Shown: positions 1-9,060, numbered from the stretch's first letter. The stretch is 64,000 nt of DNA from Bdellovibrio sp. KM01 (GCF_013752535.1 NZ_CP058348.1:3410001-3474000); one strand, 5' to 3'. Numbers and translations: made by a program. Notes: generated by a model from the sequence alone, not told the origin.

Positions 1-1
1 C

Positions 2-616
2 CTGACATCCATCTTAAGTTTTTCAGCCCTCCTCAGTGAATCGGCATTGGCAGATGAAGACAAACTGATGGTAAACCGCATTTCTCGCAGCGCCGATCGT
101 TTGAAAAATCTGGTGGACGATGTCTTGTTGATTGTTCGTGCCGAAACAAATCAGCTTAAGATCGACGTGCAAAACGTTTCGTTTTCTGAGTTTAGCGATC
201 TTCCTAAAGAAGTCGTAAATCTTTTGAATCAAAAAAATATCACGATTGGAAATCACATCTCACCTAACGGAGTGCTGGCAGACGTGCGTTTGGTGAAACA
301 GATTATGCAAAGATTGATTCACAATGCAGCGAAGTTTTGTCAGGACGGAACTGAAATCGAAGTGAAAGTTGCTCCAGAAGCAAATGTGGCTAGATTCTCT
401 GTCACAAACCGCGGCCCTCATCTTTCCAGTAAAGTTGTGGAAAAAATCATGAAGCCTTTTTACATTGATGAAGATGTCATGCACCACTCATCAGGAACTG
501 GCCTGGGGCTGACAATTTGTCAGGCGATTTTGAAAGCACACGGTTCACACTTGCAATTTAAGAATACCGATCAAGGTGTGATGGTTTCTTTCGAACTTCC
601 TCTCGCCAATCCGTAA
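2..616 (+). CDS. Sensor histidine kinase, C-terminal part (5' end outside window)
   Basis: The reading frame is open from base 2, so the gene begins upstream. What remains is the end of a HisKA dimerisation helix (LTSILSFSALLSE, typical of the segment just after the phospho-acceptor His, which lies outside) and a full HATPase_c domain. Visible ATP-binding motifs are the N-box (LIHNAAKF), a short G1-like stretch (NRGPHLS) and the G2 box (SGTGLGLTICQAI), ending in a typical FELPL strand. About 204 residues are seen. Sensor domains and partner regulator cannot be judged. The next gene starts 75 bases on and is unrelated. Confidence 0.9.
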   Translation: MTSILSFSALLSESALADEDKLMVNRISRSADRLKNLVDDVLLIVRAETNQLKIDVQNVSFSEFSDLPKEVVNLLNQKNITIGNHISPNGVLADVRLVKQIMQRLIHNAAKFCQDGTEIEVKVAPEANVARFSVTNRGPHLSSKVVEKIMKPFYIDEDVMHHSSGTGLGLTICQAILKAHGSHLQFKNTDQGVMVSFELPLANP

Positions 617-691
617 ATGTCCGAACCTCGCAGGCTCATACCATATGAACTTGCGAGGCCCTGCGCTTAAAGGTTGCTCTGGCACCCTCCC

Positions 692-2002
692 ATGAAGACC
701 TTTCTATTTTTACTTTGTCTGATTTATTCCCATATTACCTTCGGTTCCACTACTGAAATCGTTCTTTCCTTAGGCGAATCCAGCAGTTTAAACATTCACG
801 CCCACTCATCTGTGTGGATTCAGGATCGCGCGATTCTAAAGGCCGACGCCTTGGGGGCACGCCTAAACATCAAGGGTGTTGGCGAGGGGATGACCAACGC
901 GCGAGTCGACGGAAAACTTTATCGCATTCAAGTCGTCCACCCCGCAAAACGGGCCGCTCTATCTGACTTGAAAAAGCAGTTGGCAAAATTTATCGGACTG
1001 AATGCCGAAGTTGGTGAAGGTGACTTATTGGTCACGGGACGCCTGTATCGCCTTCAGGATTGGATCCGCCTGGCTGATTCGTTGAAAGATTCAGGCATCA
1101 CTTATCAAATGCGCGCAGTAATGTCTCCGACTCTGCAAAATGAAAGTCAGCAACACCTCAGTGACCTTTTGAACAAAGCAAAAATTCCTCCGCAAACTAT
1201 TATCTTTGTGCCAGCACCAGAAGTTCGAGTCGCTGGAAATGATCTGGTATTACGTAAGTACCAAAAGCTATTACTACCCTATGGTATTTCCATCGTGAAG
1301 GATCAAACCAGTCTGGACATTGCGCCGACAGTGAAAGTTCAAATCACTGTAGCTGAAGTCATTCACTCCAATGCCGTGAAATACGGTATCAAATGGCCCC
1401 AAGAGTATTCTGCGACTGTATTACCTAAGGACGGAAACGTGTGGGGCGAAGCCGTCTTTACCGCGCAAGCATTTGAGGAAAAAGGCTTTGGAAGAATCCT
1501 AGCAAGTCCCAATATCATCTGTCGCAGCGGCAGCGAGGCTGAATTCCTTGCTGGTGGAGAGTTTCCAATCAAGATCATGAATTATGAAGTTCAAGATATC
1601 GTGTGGAAAAGATATGGGATCTTGCTGCGAGTGAAGCCCCGCGCAGATGCCGCGGGCAGAATCAGTCTGTCCATTGAGACGGAGGTATCGACGCTGGATC
1701 AAGCCCGTGCCGTGGATGGTGTACCCGGAGTTTTAACCAATCGGGTCTCCAGTCACTTTGATTTAACCCGGCCACAGACCATTGCTCTTTCAGGTTTGTT
1801 AAAAAATGATGAGGGAAACAGCTCAAGCGGTCTGCCAATACTTTCCAGAATTCCTATCCTGGGCCCGCTGTTTTCGAGCAAAGACTTTCGAGAAAACAAG
1901 TCTGAACTTGTGATCTTTGTTCGCCCCTCCATCATGAATGAAAATGAAAACAACGGCGAAGGCCGTCCCCGCCACCTGGGCGAAATTCAAAATAGCATAT
2001 GA
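692..2002 (+). CDS. cpaC: CpaC/RcpA-like secretin (Flp/Tad-type pilus or type II secretion)
   Basis: Outer-membrane secretin of about 436 residues. The ATG at 692 is preferred over a TTG 18 bases upstream because it starts directly with a signal peptide (MKTFLFLLCLIYSH, cleavage near FGS). The N-terminal third fits the pilus-formation N-terminal domain plus a BON-like segment. The C-terminal half is a secretin domain: VAEVIHSNAVKYGIKW, ILASPNIICRSGSEAEFLAGGEFP, and the hallmark end GLPILSRIPILGPLFSS followed by ELVIFVRP. Its stop overlaps the ATPase start by 4 bases (ATGA), so the two are translationally coupled. No TadV, TadB/C or pilin gene is next to it. The symbol follows family resemblance only. 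Confidence 0.88.
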   Translation: MKTFLFLLCLIYSHITFGSTTEIVLSLGESSSLNIHAHSSVWIQDRAILKADALGARLNIKGVGEGMTNARVDGKLYRIQVVHPAKRAALSDLKKQLAKFIGLNAEVGEGDLLVTGRLYRLQDWIRLADSLKDSGITYQMRAVMSPTLQNESQQHLSDLLNKAKIPPQTIIFVPAPEVRVAGNDLVLRKYQKLLLPYGISIVKDQTSLDIAPTVKVQITVAEVIHSNAVKYGIKWPQEYSATVLPKDGNVWGEAVFTAQAFEEKGFGRILASPNIICRSGSEAEFLAGGEFPIKIMNYEVQDIVWKRYGILLRVKPRADAAGRISLSIETEVSTLDQARAVDGVPGVLTNRVSSHFDLTRPQTIALSGLLKNDEGNSSSGLPILSRIPILGPLFSSKDFRENKSELVIFVRPSIMNENENNGEGRPRHLGEIQNSI

Positions 2003-3141
2003 TCACACTTCTTAAACAGCACTATCTGGATCTTCAGGTTGCAATTCAACGCCTGCCCTTAAACGAGTTACTGCTTTCGCCAGACGAGGAAACGCAGTTG
2101 CGTTCGCAAAAAATCGACCAATTAATTCTGCAAGAAACCTCCCGAATGAATTCTGAAATGGGGCAAAGACTTCGGGCAGAGTTTTATTCCTGGGGACCTT
2201 TGTGCAGCTTGATGGAAGACGAAACCGTTACAGAAATTCTGGTGAATGGGCCCGACAAAATCTGGTTCGAAAGAAATGGTAAACTGATGGAACATCAGGA
2301 CGGATTCTTATCTGAAATCAGCTTCCGCAATTGCATTGAACGGATGTCCCAAGCGGCGAAGTGCTTTATCACTGTTGAACATCCTTCCGCGGACAGCAGC
2401 TTTGGTGACTTTCGTTTAAGCCTCGTCGGCGCTGACTTAACTCAGTCCCATGCGCATCTATCCCTCCGTCGCCATCCGAAAAATCCTTGGACATTTGATA
2501 AATTAAAGTCCCATCAGTGGTGTGGTGATCGCGAAGTGGATTTTTTTAAACAGCTGATTCAGGAACGAAAGAATTTTCTGGTTATTGGCTCCACAGGATC
2601 CGGAAAAACGTCGGTATTGAATTCACTATTGGATTTGCTACCCGCAAACGAGCGCGTGGTGGTCATCGAAGATACTTCGGAAATCGCACTTTCAAATAGT
2701 GCCAGCATGAAGCTTCTTACCCGGGAAGATCCTCAAGGCATTTTGCCGAACATAGACCAAACTCAACTGGTAAAGCGTTCGTTGCGATTAAGACCGGATC
2801 GATTGGTGATGGGTGAAGTACGTGGAGCTGAAGCGAAAGATTTTTTAATGGCATTAGCAACGGGGCATGCGGGAAGCTTTGGAACGCTTCATGCGCAAGA
2901 TCCGCAACAGGCTTTGATTCGCCTGGAAATGCTGATCCAAATGGGTGCACCCCAATGGAATCTGATAGCAATTCGTCGCCTGATTCAGCTCTCGCTCGAC
3001 TACATTCTGGTTGCCGGTCGAGAGCCATCAGGTTTAAGAATTTTTAAAGGGGCTTATCGCCTGTGTTCTCTTGAGGACCACGGCTTCCTGGTTGAGCCAT
3101 TGGACCTGACTTCGTCGGGAAGAACTCTTGAGCGTCTTTGA
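1999..3141 (+). CDS. cpaF: CpaF/TadA-type secretion ATPase
   Basis: Cytoplasmic hexameric ATPase that powers Flp/Tad pilus assembly or type II secretion; 380 residues, in the range of short CpaF proteins. The N-terminal region holds the conserved LMEDETVTEILVNGPDKIW stretch (about residues 71-89). The Walker A is GSTGSGKTS at 197-205, the Asp box is VVVIEDTSEI, and the Walker B region is RPDRLVMGEVRG near 265, followed by the His-box ALATGHAGSFGTLHA. The start is coupled to the upstream secretin. Its last 98 bases overlap a gene on the other strand. Confidence 0.93.
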   Translation: MITLLKQHYLDLQVAIQRLPLNELLLSPDEETQLRSQKIDQLILQETSRMNSEMGQRLRAEFYSWGPLCSLMEDETVTEILVNGPDKIWFERNGKLMEHQDGFLSEISFRNCIERMSQAAKCFITVEHPSADSSFGDFRLSLVGADLTQSHAHLSLRRHPKNPWTFDKLKSHQWCGDREVDFFKQLIQERKNFLVIGSTGSGKTSVLNSLLDLLPANERVVVIEDTSEIALSNSASMKLLTREDPQGILPNIDQTQLVKRSLRLRPDRLVMGEVRGAEAKDFLMALATGHAGSFGTLHAQDPQQALIRLEMLIQMGAPQWNLIAIRRLIQLSLDYILVAGREPSGLRIFKGAYRLCSLEDHGFLVEPLDLTSSGRTLERL

Positions 3142-3472
3142 CGTTATTCAAAGCTTCCTCTGAACGAGTTGTTTCCGCGTTTTCACGAGCGATAGACTTC
3201 GGATTTGTAAAGAAGGCTTTATTCAAGTCTTCGATAACTTTCTTTTTGCTCATCTCAGGAGTTTTATAACTGATGGGAGCTTCGGGCTCCGGCATCGCTC
3301 CTGATTGGCGCATTTCTTCCAACTGTTTGCTCAATTGAACTCGGTCACCCAAGGAATTTTTTCCTTCGGGACGACCAAATGCGGGAGCACCTGGGCGCGC
3401 CGGTTGGGATGCTGACACATCCGTCGCTCGGGTTCTTGCGCTAGAAGGAAGGATTCCGCTGATCTTATCCAT
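3044..3472 (-). CDS. Small hydrophilic protein of unknown function
   Basis: 142 residues, rich in Pro, Ser, Lys and Glu, with no signal peptide or membrane segment; probably cytosolic and partly disordered. A good ribosome binding site (GGAGGT, 5 bases before the ATG) supports it as real. The 3' end overlaps the end of cpaF on the other strand by 98 bases, an unusual amount for bacterial convergent genes; the conserved-looking part (residues 1-110) lies outside the overlap. I do not recognise a family. The opening MDKISGILPSSAR and basic middle loosely recall FlgM-type anti-sigma proteins, but this is too weak to call. Confidence 0.6.
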   Translation of the reverse strand: MDKISGILPSSARTRATDVSASQPARPGAPAFGRPEGKNSLGDRVQLSKQLEEMRQSGAMPEPEAPISYKTPEMSKKKVIEDLNKAFFTNPKSIARENAETTRSEEALNNVKDAQEFFPTKSGPMAQPGSRGPQENTGDKPL

Positions 3473-3540
3473 ACCACACCTCCGTGTGTGTTAAAGAAAA
3501 CCATCCATGGTTTCCCTTATACTTCGTATCGGATTAAGAC

Positions 3541-3555
3541 GTCTCAGCTTGAGAC
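3541..3555. repeat. Inverted repeat GTCTCA-N3-TGAGAC
   Basis: A 6-base palindromic pair with a 3-base centre, 69 bases upstream of the leftward gene starting at 3472. The same arms occur at 58290-58304. It could be a protein-binding operator or a small hairpin. A CCTAGG-centred palindrome (GACCTAGGTC) follows about 18 bases to the right. Confidence 0.4.
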
Positions 3556-3590
3556 CTGCAGCGGATTTCTGGACCTAGGTCAGAGTTTAA

Positions 3591-4361
3591 CTAAGACAGA
3601 GGATAGAAATTCCAAGGACTTGCGGGATGCCCCAGCAGTCTTTCGCAGATTTTCTTCACCAAGGGATCTTCACTGCCCGACCAAAATGTTCGACCAATCA
3701 GGAAGCTTTGGGAAAACTCCATCCAGTCATGAAACTTGCCCTCGGCGATGGGCGCCATTTTTAAAATTTCAGCCCACGCTTCGTTGTCATTTAAATATCC
3801 TGCAACAAAACTCAAGCGCGCCAGGTGGACAAAACGAGCTGCATCCCAAGCAAGGATGCCGTGTTGTCCTAAAAACTTATGTGTTCTTTGAAACCATTGT
3901 GCGAGTTTACGAATGTCCTCGTCGGAAATCTGCGCTGGTTTGTCTTCGCTGAAATCAAAAGTGAAAACCTGTTTGAATTTTTCCAGCGTGTGGTGATCCG
4001 GGTTTCCCTCAGCAGGAACGATACCACGCAAAACATTGAACTTTACGCGATGACCCTGTTGGCGAATGTCTTCCAGATTCTTAAGAGCATCTTCGCGACT
4101 TTTAACTCCCCAATAATCCTGCAGAATTTCGATACAATCCGCTTTAATTTCATCGCCCCAGTTCATGTCCAGGCGAAAAAAGTACTCGCCCACTTCTTCC
4201 AAAACCTGATCTTTGACGTCCCCGGCCAATTCCTGACCTTCCACCAAATCGGAACCAATGATTTCGTACAAATCGTCCAGAAGAAAGTTTTCTTCAATAA
4301 ATACAGCTCCCATGCACATCATGTTTTTTTCTAAGGTTGTTTCGGGCAAAACTCTTTGCAT
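3591..4361 (-). CDS. DUF1266 domain protein
   Basis: About 256 residues. The ATG at 4361 is chosen over one 36 bases further out because AGGAG sits 7 bases before it. The C-terminal half carries the DUF1266 pattern: GILAWDAARFVHLARLSFVAGYL, then NDNEAWAEIL, FHDWMEFSQSFLIGRTFW. Proteins of this family have no settled function; some occur near toxins or secretion systems. No signal peptide is visible, so it is probably cytosolic. It stands alone between the two intergenic gaps. Confidence 0.78.
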   Translation of the reverse strand: MQRVLPETTLEKNMMCMGAVFIEENFLLDDLYEIIGSDLVEGQELAGDVKDQVLEEVGEYFFRLDMNWGDEIKADCIEILQDYWGVKSREDALKNLEDIRQQGHRVKFNVLRGIVPAEGNPDHHTLEKFKQVFTFDFSEDKPAQISDEDIRKLAQWFQRTHKFLGQHGILAWDAARFVHLARLSFVAGYLNDNEAWAEILKMAPIAEGKFHDWMEFSQSFLIGRTFWSGSEDPLVKKICERLLGHPASPWNFYPLS

Positions 4362-4438
4362 GAGGTAACTCCTGTGGAAGATCTGTCTCTTATTCAATTA
4401 CGTTTCTTTGTCATTTTCAATGTGATAAATATGAGACC

Positions 4439-5092
4439 ATGTTGAAGAAGCTGATCATGGGTGCGATTGCCCTCTTTTTTATTTTTGTCGGCTCGATGAT
4501 TATTCTCATCGGATACACGATCTATAATCCAAATTCGATCTTTACGGCTTTCAATAAAGTCACCAGACACTTTGCTGCCGGCGAAGATCATAAGGAACAA
4601 GAAGAATACTTTCTGCAAGGAATTCAAACTATCCAGGTGCGCAGCAACCGTATGCCAATTCATGTGCGAACATACAATGGTTCAACATTAAAAGTTTTGG
4701 TCGAGGGCAAAGCTCCCCGTTTTGAAAAAGGTCCTTTTGTCAGCCAGATCACAGAGTCAGGAAAGTTGACTCTGGAACTGCACGATCCGATGTCCACACA
4801 TTGGATTCATTTGAATATCAATGGCGAAGAGTACACCGAAGAATCAGACTCCAAACTTGAGGCTTCGGTTTATCTTCCGGAAAAATACGCCGGCCAACTG
4901 CAACTGCAATCACAAAGCGGAGATATTGAATTTGTCGTGGATAAAAATCAGATTTTCGAATTTGAATTAAAATCAGAGATCGGCAAGATCGATAATCACG
5001 CTCAGATGAATCCTGCCGCGGCCACATCTTTAGATCAAGTGGCTAAGATTCACATCCTAACCACTTCCGGCAATATCACAGTCACTAACTAG
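4439..5092 (+). CDS. Membrane-anchored DUF4097-like protein
   Basis: 217 residues. One N-terminal membrane helix (about residues 5-27, GAIALFFIFVGSMIILIGY) is followed by a beta-rich outer domain with repeated short strands (TIQVRSNRMPIHVRTYNGSTLKV; LQSQSGDIEFVV; ILTTSGNITVTN). The SGDI/SGNI turns are typical of the right-handed beta-solenoid DUF4097 'putative adhesin' family. It probably faces the periplasm. Function unknown. It converges on aspS with a shared hairpin at the junction. Confidence 0.7.
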   Translation: MLKKLIMGAIALFFIFVGSMIILIGYTIYNPNSIFTAFNKVTRHFAAGEDHKEQEEYFLQGIQTIQVRSNRMPIHVRTYNGSTLKVLVEGKAPRFEKGPFVSQITESGKLTLELHDPMSTHWIHLNINGEEYTEESDSKLEASVYLPEKYAGQLQLQSQSGDIEFVVDKNQIFEFELKSEIGKIDNHAQMNPAAATSLDQVAKIHILTTSGNITVTN

Positions 5093-5116
5093 AGCAAGGC
5101 TATTAAGCCTCGCTCT
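5091..5116. terminator. Bidirectional terminator hairpin at convergent gene ends
   Basis: Imperfect stem AGAGCaAGGCT / AGCCTcGCTCT with a 4-base loop. It begins inside the last bases of the 4439-5092 gene and covers the aspS stop codon. A CTCTTTC run follows on the right; U-tracts are weak on both sides. Confidence 0.5.
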
Positions 5117-6941
5117 CTTTCGCAGTCACACCCTTGACTTTATCCGCCAAAGTTTTCTCTGCCAAAGCACTCAAACGAATGCCCACTTCCGCAAGCTGAT
5201 CGTTTTTCACTTCACTTGGACAATCCGCCATCAGGTCCGTCGCTTTCGCCGTTTTCGGGAATGCGATCACTTCACGGATAGCGTCTGTTTCACAAAGTAG
5301 CATCACCAAACGGTCCAAGCCCCAAGCAATACCACCATGTGGAGGAGTTCCGTATTTCAGAGCTTCCAAGAAGAATCCAAATTTGTGTTCAGTTTCTTCT
5401 TTGCTCATGCCCAATAAACGGAACATCGCCTGCTGAATTTCATTACGATAGATACGGATAGATCCGCCACCCATTTCGTAACCGTTACAAACAAGGTCAT
5501 AAGCTTTCGCCAGGATCTTGCCGTAAGCCGCTTCGTTCGTACCCAACAAGTCATCAAAAGACTCATCCTTAGGAGACGTGAACGGATGGTGACGAGCGAC
5601 CCAGCGTTTTTCATCCGGGGAGTACTCAAGAAGTGGGAAGTCCACCACCCACAAGAATTTGTAGGTTTTTGTATCGATCAAATTCAATTCTTTACCCAAG
5701 TGCAGACGCAATGTCGAAAGTGCTGCGCAAGCGATATCGAATTCATCCCCTACGATCAAAGCACAGTCGCCTTTTTGGGCGCCGGTCGCCATAAAGATCT
5801 CTGAAAGTTTTTCTGGCGAGAAGAATTTGGAAACTGGAGAACTCAATGTGCCGTCAGCTTCAGATTTGATCCAAACCAAACCTTTAGCACCCGCACGTTT
5901 TGCCATATCCGTCAGTTTATCAAATTGACCGCGAGAGTATGTACCACCTTTAGGAACAGCGATACCACGCACGATACCATCACGAGACAAAACATCGTCG
6001 AATACTTTAAAGCCAGAACCGGTTACAATGGATTTCAGATCTTTGATTTCCATTCCAAAACGCGTGTCAGGCTTATCGATACCATAACAATCCATCGCGT
6101 CCTGATAAGTCATACGCGGGATTTCACCCACGTCGATACCTTTGATCTCTTTCCAGATCGTGCGAAGCATTCTTTCATTCATCGCCATAATGTCTTCTTG
6201 ATCAATGAAAGACATTTCCATATCGATTTGGGAAAACTCAGGCTGGCGGTCCGCACGCAAATCTTCGTCACGGAAGCAACGAGCGATTTGGAAGTAACGG
6301 TCATAACCACCGATCATCAAAAGCTGTTTCAACGTTTGCGGAGACTGTGGCAACGCATAGAACGTCCCTTGGTTCACACGTGAAGGAACCAAATAGTCAC
6401 GTGCACCTTCCGGAGTGGATTTGTAAAGAATCGGAGTTTCAACTTCCAGGAAGCCGTTATCTGACAAGAAACGACGAACCACTTGAGCCACCTTGTGACG
6501 AGTGATCAAGTGAGATTGCAAACGCTCTGTACGCAAATCTAAATAACGATATTTTAAACGCAGCATTTCGTTTACGTTGTTATCGCCCGCTTGGAACGGA
6601 GGAACTGCAGACTCATTCAGAATTTCACAACGAGTTGCTTCGATTTCCACTTCACCTGTTTTGATTTTAGTATTTTTCATACCGTCAGGACGCGCACGAA
6701 CGATACCTTCAACCGCGACAACGAATTCGCCACGGAGATTTTTTGATGCAGAAGTTTCAGCTTTGTTTGGATCAAGAACGACTTGAACGATACCTTCGCG
6801 ATCGCGCAAATCAATGAACACCAAGTTCCCGTGATCGCGTCGCACATCGACCCAACCCATCACAACAACTTTTTGCCCAACATTGGCTGCAGTCATTTTA
6901 CCGCAATAATCAGTTCTCTTAAGATCCTTAACAAATTTCAT
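5103..6941 (-). CDS. aspS: Aspartate--tRNA ligase (bacterial type)
   Basis: Charges tRNA-Asp, and tRNA-Asn too if the enzyme is non-discriminating. 612 residues, slightly longer than the E. coli enzyme. Order: N-terminal OB-fold anticodon domain ([22 protein letters not shown], 29-50), class II motif 1 region ([23 protein letters not shown]), motif 2 ([16 protein letters not shown], about 223-238), the bacterial GAD insertion, and motif 3 ([13 protein letters not shown]). The GAD insert marks the bacterial rather than the archaeal type. Whether asparagine charging goes through Asp-tRNA-Asn cannot be told here. It stands alone and diverges from the 7308 gene across a 366-base gap that holds a long inverted repeat. 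Confidence 0.98.
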   Translation of the reverse strand: MKFVKDLKRTDYCGKMTAANVGQKVVVMGWVDVRRDHGNLVFIDLRDREGIVQVVLDPNKAETSASKNLRGEFVVAVEGIVRARPDGMKNTKIKTGEVEIEATRCEILNESAVPPFQAGDNNVNEMLRLKYRYLDLRTERLQSHLITRHKVAQVVRRFLSDNGFLEVETPILYKSTPEGARDYLVPSRVNQGTFYALPQSPQTLKQLLMIGGYDRYFQIARCFRDEDLRADRQPEFSQIDMEMSFIDQEDIMAMNERMLRTIWKEIKGIDVGEIPRMTYQDAMDCYGIDKPDTRFGMEIKDLKSIVTGSGFKVFDDVLSRDGIVRGIAVPKGGTYSRGQFDKLTDMAKRAGAKGLVWIKSEADGTLSSPVSKFFSPEKLSEIFMATGAQKGDCALIVGDEFDIACAALSTLRLHLGKELNLIDTKTYKFLWVVDFPLLEYSPDEKRWVARHHPFTSPKDESFDDLLGTNEAAYGKILAKAYDLVCNGYEMGGGSIRIYRNEIQQAMFRLLGMSKEETEHKFGFFLEALKYGTPPHGGIAWGLDRLVMLLCETDAIREVIAFPKTAKATDLMADCPSEVKNDQLAEVGIRLSALAEKTLADKVKGVTAKESEA

Positions 6942-7121
6942 GGATAACCCTTATCAAAGGTAGAACGCTCGGAACTATCCCAAGCATCCAAAAATACTCC
7001 CATTTTTATTAAAAAAGGTCAAAATCCAACGCACCCCTCCCCCACATTCTCCCCATCAGAATGCCGACCTGAGCCTCTGGGTCCTGAGGACTTATGTATT
7101 TTTGAATTAACACTCGACGAG

Positions 7122-7253
7122 GAGGGAAAGCTTTAAGGCGGGAGGGCTTATCGCAAGTTCCACAGCGAGCCCAAAGCCTAGGCAATATCACAAATACAAA
7201 TCGAGCGAGGACTGTCCAAAGCGAGAAGCCCTCCCGCCTTAAAGCTTCCCCTC
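7122..7253. repeat. Long near-perfect inverted repeat (33-base arms) in divergent intergenic region
   Basis: Arms at 7122-7154 and 7221-7253 differ at only two positions and enclose a 66-base loop. The arm core is CTTTAAGGCGGGAGGGCTT. The element sits between aspS (leftward) and the 7308 gene (rightward), so it cannot be the terminator of either. Transcribed either way it would form a very stable long hairpin. The loop contains a CCTAGG site. The remaining bases of this 366-base gap show no gene. Confidence 0.85.
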
Positions 7254-7307
7254 CGGCGCCACGAAGCGATATACTCAAAAAACAGAACGTTTGAAAGGAC
7301 CGCAAGA

Positions 7308-7613
7308 ATGCCTAAGTTCACGATTAATCACGATTCCAGCCAGCCCGCGCCAGAAGCTTATAAGAAAATTAAAGAATTTTTGGCAAATGACCTTGATCTT
7401 CGTAAATTCGATCCCAAATTGAAGTGCGATTTCAGTGATGGAACGATGAGTTGCAAACTTAATGGCTCCCAATTCAAAGCTGACATGAATGTTGCTGCTG
7501 CGGGCAATGGCAGTAAGGTATCAGTTGTGGTGGATCTGCCATTGATGCTTACTCCGTTCAAGGGTAAGGTGCAGGAAACTTTGGAGCGTAAGCTCGCTAA
7601 GTATCTGGCTTAA
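7308..7613 (+). CDS. Polyhydroxyalkanoic acid system-like small protein
   Basis: 101 residues, no signal peptide. The pattern fits the PHA_gran_rgn family: a short N-terminal strand with a conserved His (FTINHDSS), an alternating strand/loop middle (CDFSDGTMSCKLNGSQFKADMNV), and the amphipathic end VDLPLMLTPFKGKVQETLERKLAKYL. The family name comes from neighbours of PHA synthesis genes elsewhere; no PHA gene is seen here, so a role in storage granules is not shown. AAAGGA lies upstream of the ATG. The sigma factor gene follows after 49 bases. Confidence 0.7.
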   Translation: MPKFTINHDSSQPAPEAYKKIKEFLANDLDLRKFDPKLKCDFSDGTMSCKLNGSQFKADMNVAAAGNGSKVSVVVDLPLMLTPFKGKVQETLERKLAKYLA

Positions 7614-7662
7614 ATCCTGGACTAATTTATCCCGCTAATTGTTCGATTTCGAAAAAGGGACT

Positions 7663-8790
7663 ATGGCAAAAACCAAGGCTAAAACTTCTCCCGAGAAGGA
7701 CAAAAAGGTAACGGTGGCTTCCAAAGAAGCCACCCCGGCAAAACCTACGCCTAAAAAAGCCCCTGCAAAAAAAACTTCCAAAGAAAAAGTCGAACCCAAA
7801 AAAGTTGTCGCGGAAATAGTTGAGGACGAATCATCGGATTCTATGGAGCATGCAGAGGCTGATAAAGCTTACGCGGTTCCTTCTTCTCATGACGAGGACG
7901 CTGACGAGTTCGCAGAGACTGAAGAGTCCCCCAAGCTTCCAAGTATTGATAGCTCCAAGGCACTGACATCCAGCGACCCTTTGGTGATGTATTTGAACGA
8001 AATCCGCAAATACAAAGTTCTCACCAAAGAAGAAGAGATCGCTCTTGCTAAAAAATATTTCGAAACCAAAGATCCCGAGGCAGCTCAAGCCTTGGTGAAG
8101 TCAAATTTGCGCTTCGTCGTCAAAGTCGCAGCGGAGTATTCTAAGTTTGGTGCGAAGATGATCGACTTGATTCAAGAAGGTAACGTAGGACTGATGCATG
8201 CCGTGCGCGAGTTCAATCCCTATAAAGGTGCCCGACTGATCACTTATGCCGTTTGGTGGATCAAAGGTTACATTCAAGAATATCTGATGCGCCAATATTC
8301 CATGGTGCGCATTGGTACAACTCAGAATCAAAGAAAACTCTTTTATCAGCTACAGAAAGAAAAAAACGCCTTGGACGCAATGGGTGTTGAACCCACAACG
8401 GCTTTAATCAGTTCTCGACTGGGAATTCCTGAAGACGAGGTTCGTGATATGGCCATGCGCATGTCAGGCCGTGATGTAAGTTTGGATAAACCGGTGGATG
8501 ATGACTCTGGTACCAGCCTGGGTGATCTGCAGAAAGGTTTCAGCGATCAACCATTGGATGAGCAAATGGCGCGCGAAGAACAACTGGATATCTTAAAACG
8601 GAAAATCGAAGAAATTCGCCCTGAACTTTCTGACCGCGAAAAGATCATTCTGGATGAGCGTATTCTGAATGACGAACCCCTGACTTTACAGGAGATCGGT
8701 GAAAAATACGGCATCACGCGTGAGGCTGTTCGCCAGATGGAAGCGCGCTTGATGAAAAAGATCAAAGTCAAAATGGAAGACGAAGAGTAA
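7663..8790 (+). CDS. RpoH-type alternative sigma factor with basic N-terminal tail
   Basis: 375 residues. The ATG at 7663 (MAKTKAKTS) is preferred over a TTG 24 bases upstream. Residues 1-50 are a Lys/Ala/Pro-rich basic tail not found in E. coli RpoH, followed by an acidic stretch (about 55-95). Sigma region 1.2 (DPLVMYLNEIRKYKVLTKEEEIALA), region 2 (SNLRFVVKVAAEYSKFGAKMIDLIQEGNVGLMHAV, and TYAVWWIKGYIQEYLMRQYS), region 3, and region 4 (LTLQEIGEKYGITREAVRQMEARLMKKI) are all present. The WWIK...YLMRQYSMVRIGTTQNQRKLF segment is the RpoH signature. It likely directs heat-shock or growth-phase genes. Which genes it controls cannot be read here. Confidence 0.9.
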   Translation: MAKTKAKTSPEKDKKVTVASKEATPAKPTPKKAPAKKTSKEKVEPKKVVAEIVEDESSDSMEHAEADKAYAVPSSHDEDADEFAETEESPKLPSIDSSKALTSSDPLVMYLNEIRKYKVLTKEEEIALAKKYFETKDPEAAQALVKSNLRFVVKVAAEYSKFGAKMIDLIQEGNVGLMHAVREFNPYKGARLITYAVWWIKGYIQEYLMRQYSMVRIGTTQNQRKLFYQLQKEKNALDAMGVEPTTALISSRLGIPEDEVRDMAMRMSGRDVSLDKPVDDDSGTSLGDLQKGFSDQPLDEQMAREEQLDILKRKIEEIRPELSDREKIILDERILNDEPLTLQEIGEKYGITREAVRQMEARLMKKIKVKMEDEE

Positions 8791-8793
8791 CAA

Positions 8794-9060
8794 CTAAAAC
8801 TTCCATTCCAAGCTGGTCATCGCTTTCATTTTATTGGCTGCCTGACCCGTAAAATCATCGACCGCCACATGGCTGATCAATTTACATTTCATTTTTTTGA
8901 TTGGTTCTGCCCAACCCACCTGCATCTCGTGATCCTTTAAATTGCCGCTAAGCTTTTCAAAGCCGTCGCCTTTTAATTCGACTGCTGCTTGCGCCGCTGT
9001 GGCTTGGAAGATTAAAAAGAAACCCATTAAGACCGTCATGATTTGTATTGCTGTTCTCAT
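8794..9060 (-). CDS. Small secreted protein of unknown function
   Basis: 88 residues with a clear signal peptide (hydrophobic VLMGFFLIFQATAAQAA, cleavage near residue 26), leaving about 62 mature residues that hold one Cys. It converges on the sigma factor gene with a 3-base gap. I do not recognise it; the mature part is mixed charge with no known motif. Confidence 0.6.
   Translation of the reverse strand: MRTAIQIMTVLMGFFLIFQATAAQAAVELKGDGFEKLSGNLKDHEMQVGWAEPIKKMKCKLISHVAVDDFTGQAANKMKAMTSLEWKF

Noticed and set aside
3488-3952. Rightward 154-residue frame
   Set aside because: Antisense to the DUF1266 gene, with no ribosome binding site and Cys/Arg-rich nonsense composition.
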